From assembly GCA_903970295.1 (NCBI GenBank), contig CAJCHQ010000832.1, positions 1 to 5,876 on the forward strand: a stretch of DNA of 5,876 nucleotides, written 5' to 3'. Of this stretch, positions 5,866-5,876 are shown one piece after another (the first letter of the stretch is position 1; each line of letters opens with the position of its first letter). Position numbers and translations under genes: made by a program. A model generated the notes under the pieces. That model saw nothing but the letters and a program-made list of their open reading frames with translations, did no database searches and was not told the origin of the DNA. The stretch is from Bryobacterales bacterium. Its GTDB lineage: Bacteria; Cyanobacteriota; Vampirovibrionia; Obscuribacterales; Obscuribacteraceae.

Positions 5866-5876
5866 GGCCCTGGCTG

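Overview
The window reads as one compact operon-like block, entirely on the minus strand, from a bacterium with moderate GC content (roughly half GC by eye) and clear Shine-Dalgarno sequences. Every product has a membrane segment, a probable signal sequence or a predicted extracytoplasmic domain, so the block appears dedicated to the cell envelope. The sequence does not allow a taxonomic assignment. No RNA genes, mobile elements, CRISPR arrays or non-coding stretches over 300 bases were seen.

In transcription order (high to low coordinates) the layout is: (1) a secreted S41 carboxy-terminal processing peptidase with PDZ domain and intact Ser/Lys dyad, stop at 4243, 5' end probably outside the window; (2) an 87-base gap with two stem-loops; (3) a 71-residue protein with one C-terminal membrane helix; (4) a membrane-anchored von Willebrand A (vWA) protein with a variant MIDAS motif; (5) a membrane-anchored TPR-like protein with a long hydrophilic tail; (6) a second vWA protein of BatA/BatB topology whose MIDAS is largely destroyed; (7) an open-ended membrane-anchored protein resembling MxaA or the N-terminal part of BatD, running off the left edge.

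Genes 4 to 7 recall the vWA/TPR/BatD sets that accompany MoxR AAA+ ATPases (the Bat operons, and the mxaA-C-K-L accessory genes of methanol dehydrogenase clusters). By position and type they read L-K-C-A, the reverse of the A-C-K-L order known in methylotrophs. No MoxR, DUF58 or methanol dehydrogenase gene is visible, so those partners, if present, lie outside. Positive-charge distribution places the vWA domains, the TPR domain and the MxaA/BatD-like domain outside the cytoplasm, in the same compartment as the protease. My inference is an envelope assembly or quality-control complex coupled to a processing protease. The most unusual points are the degenerate MIDAS sites, the insertions in the protease, the vicinal cysteines in the first vWA protein, and a palindrome beside a weak TTG start.
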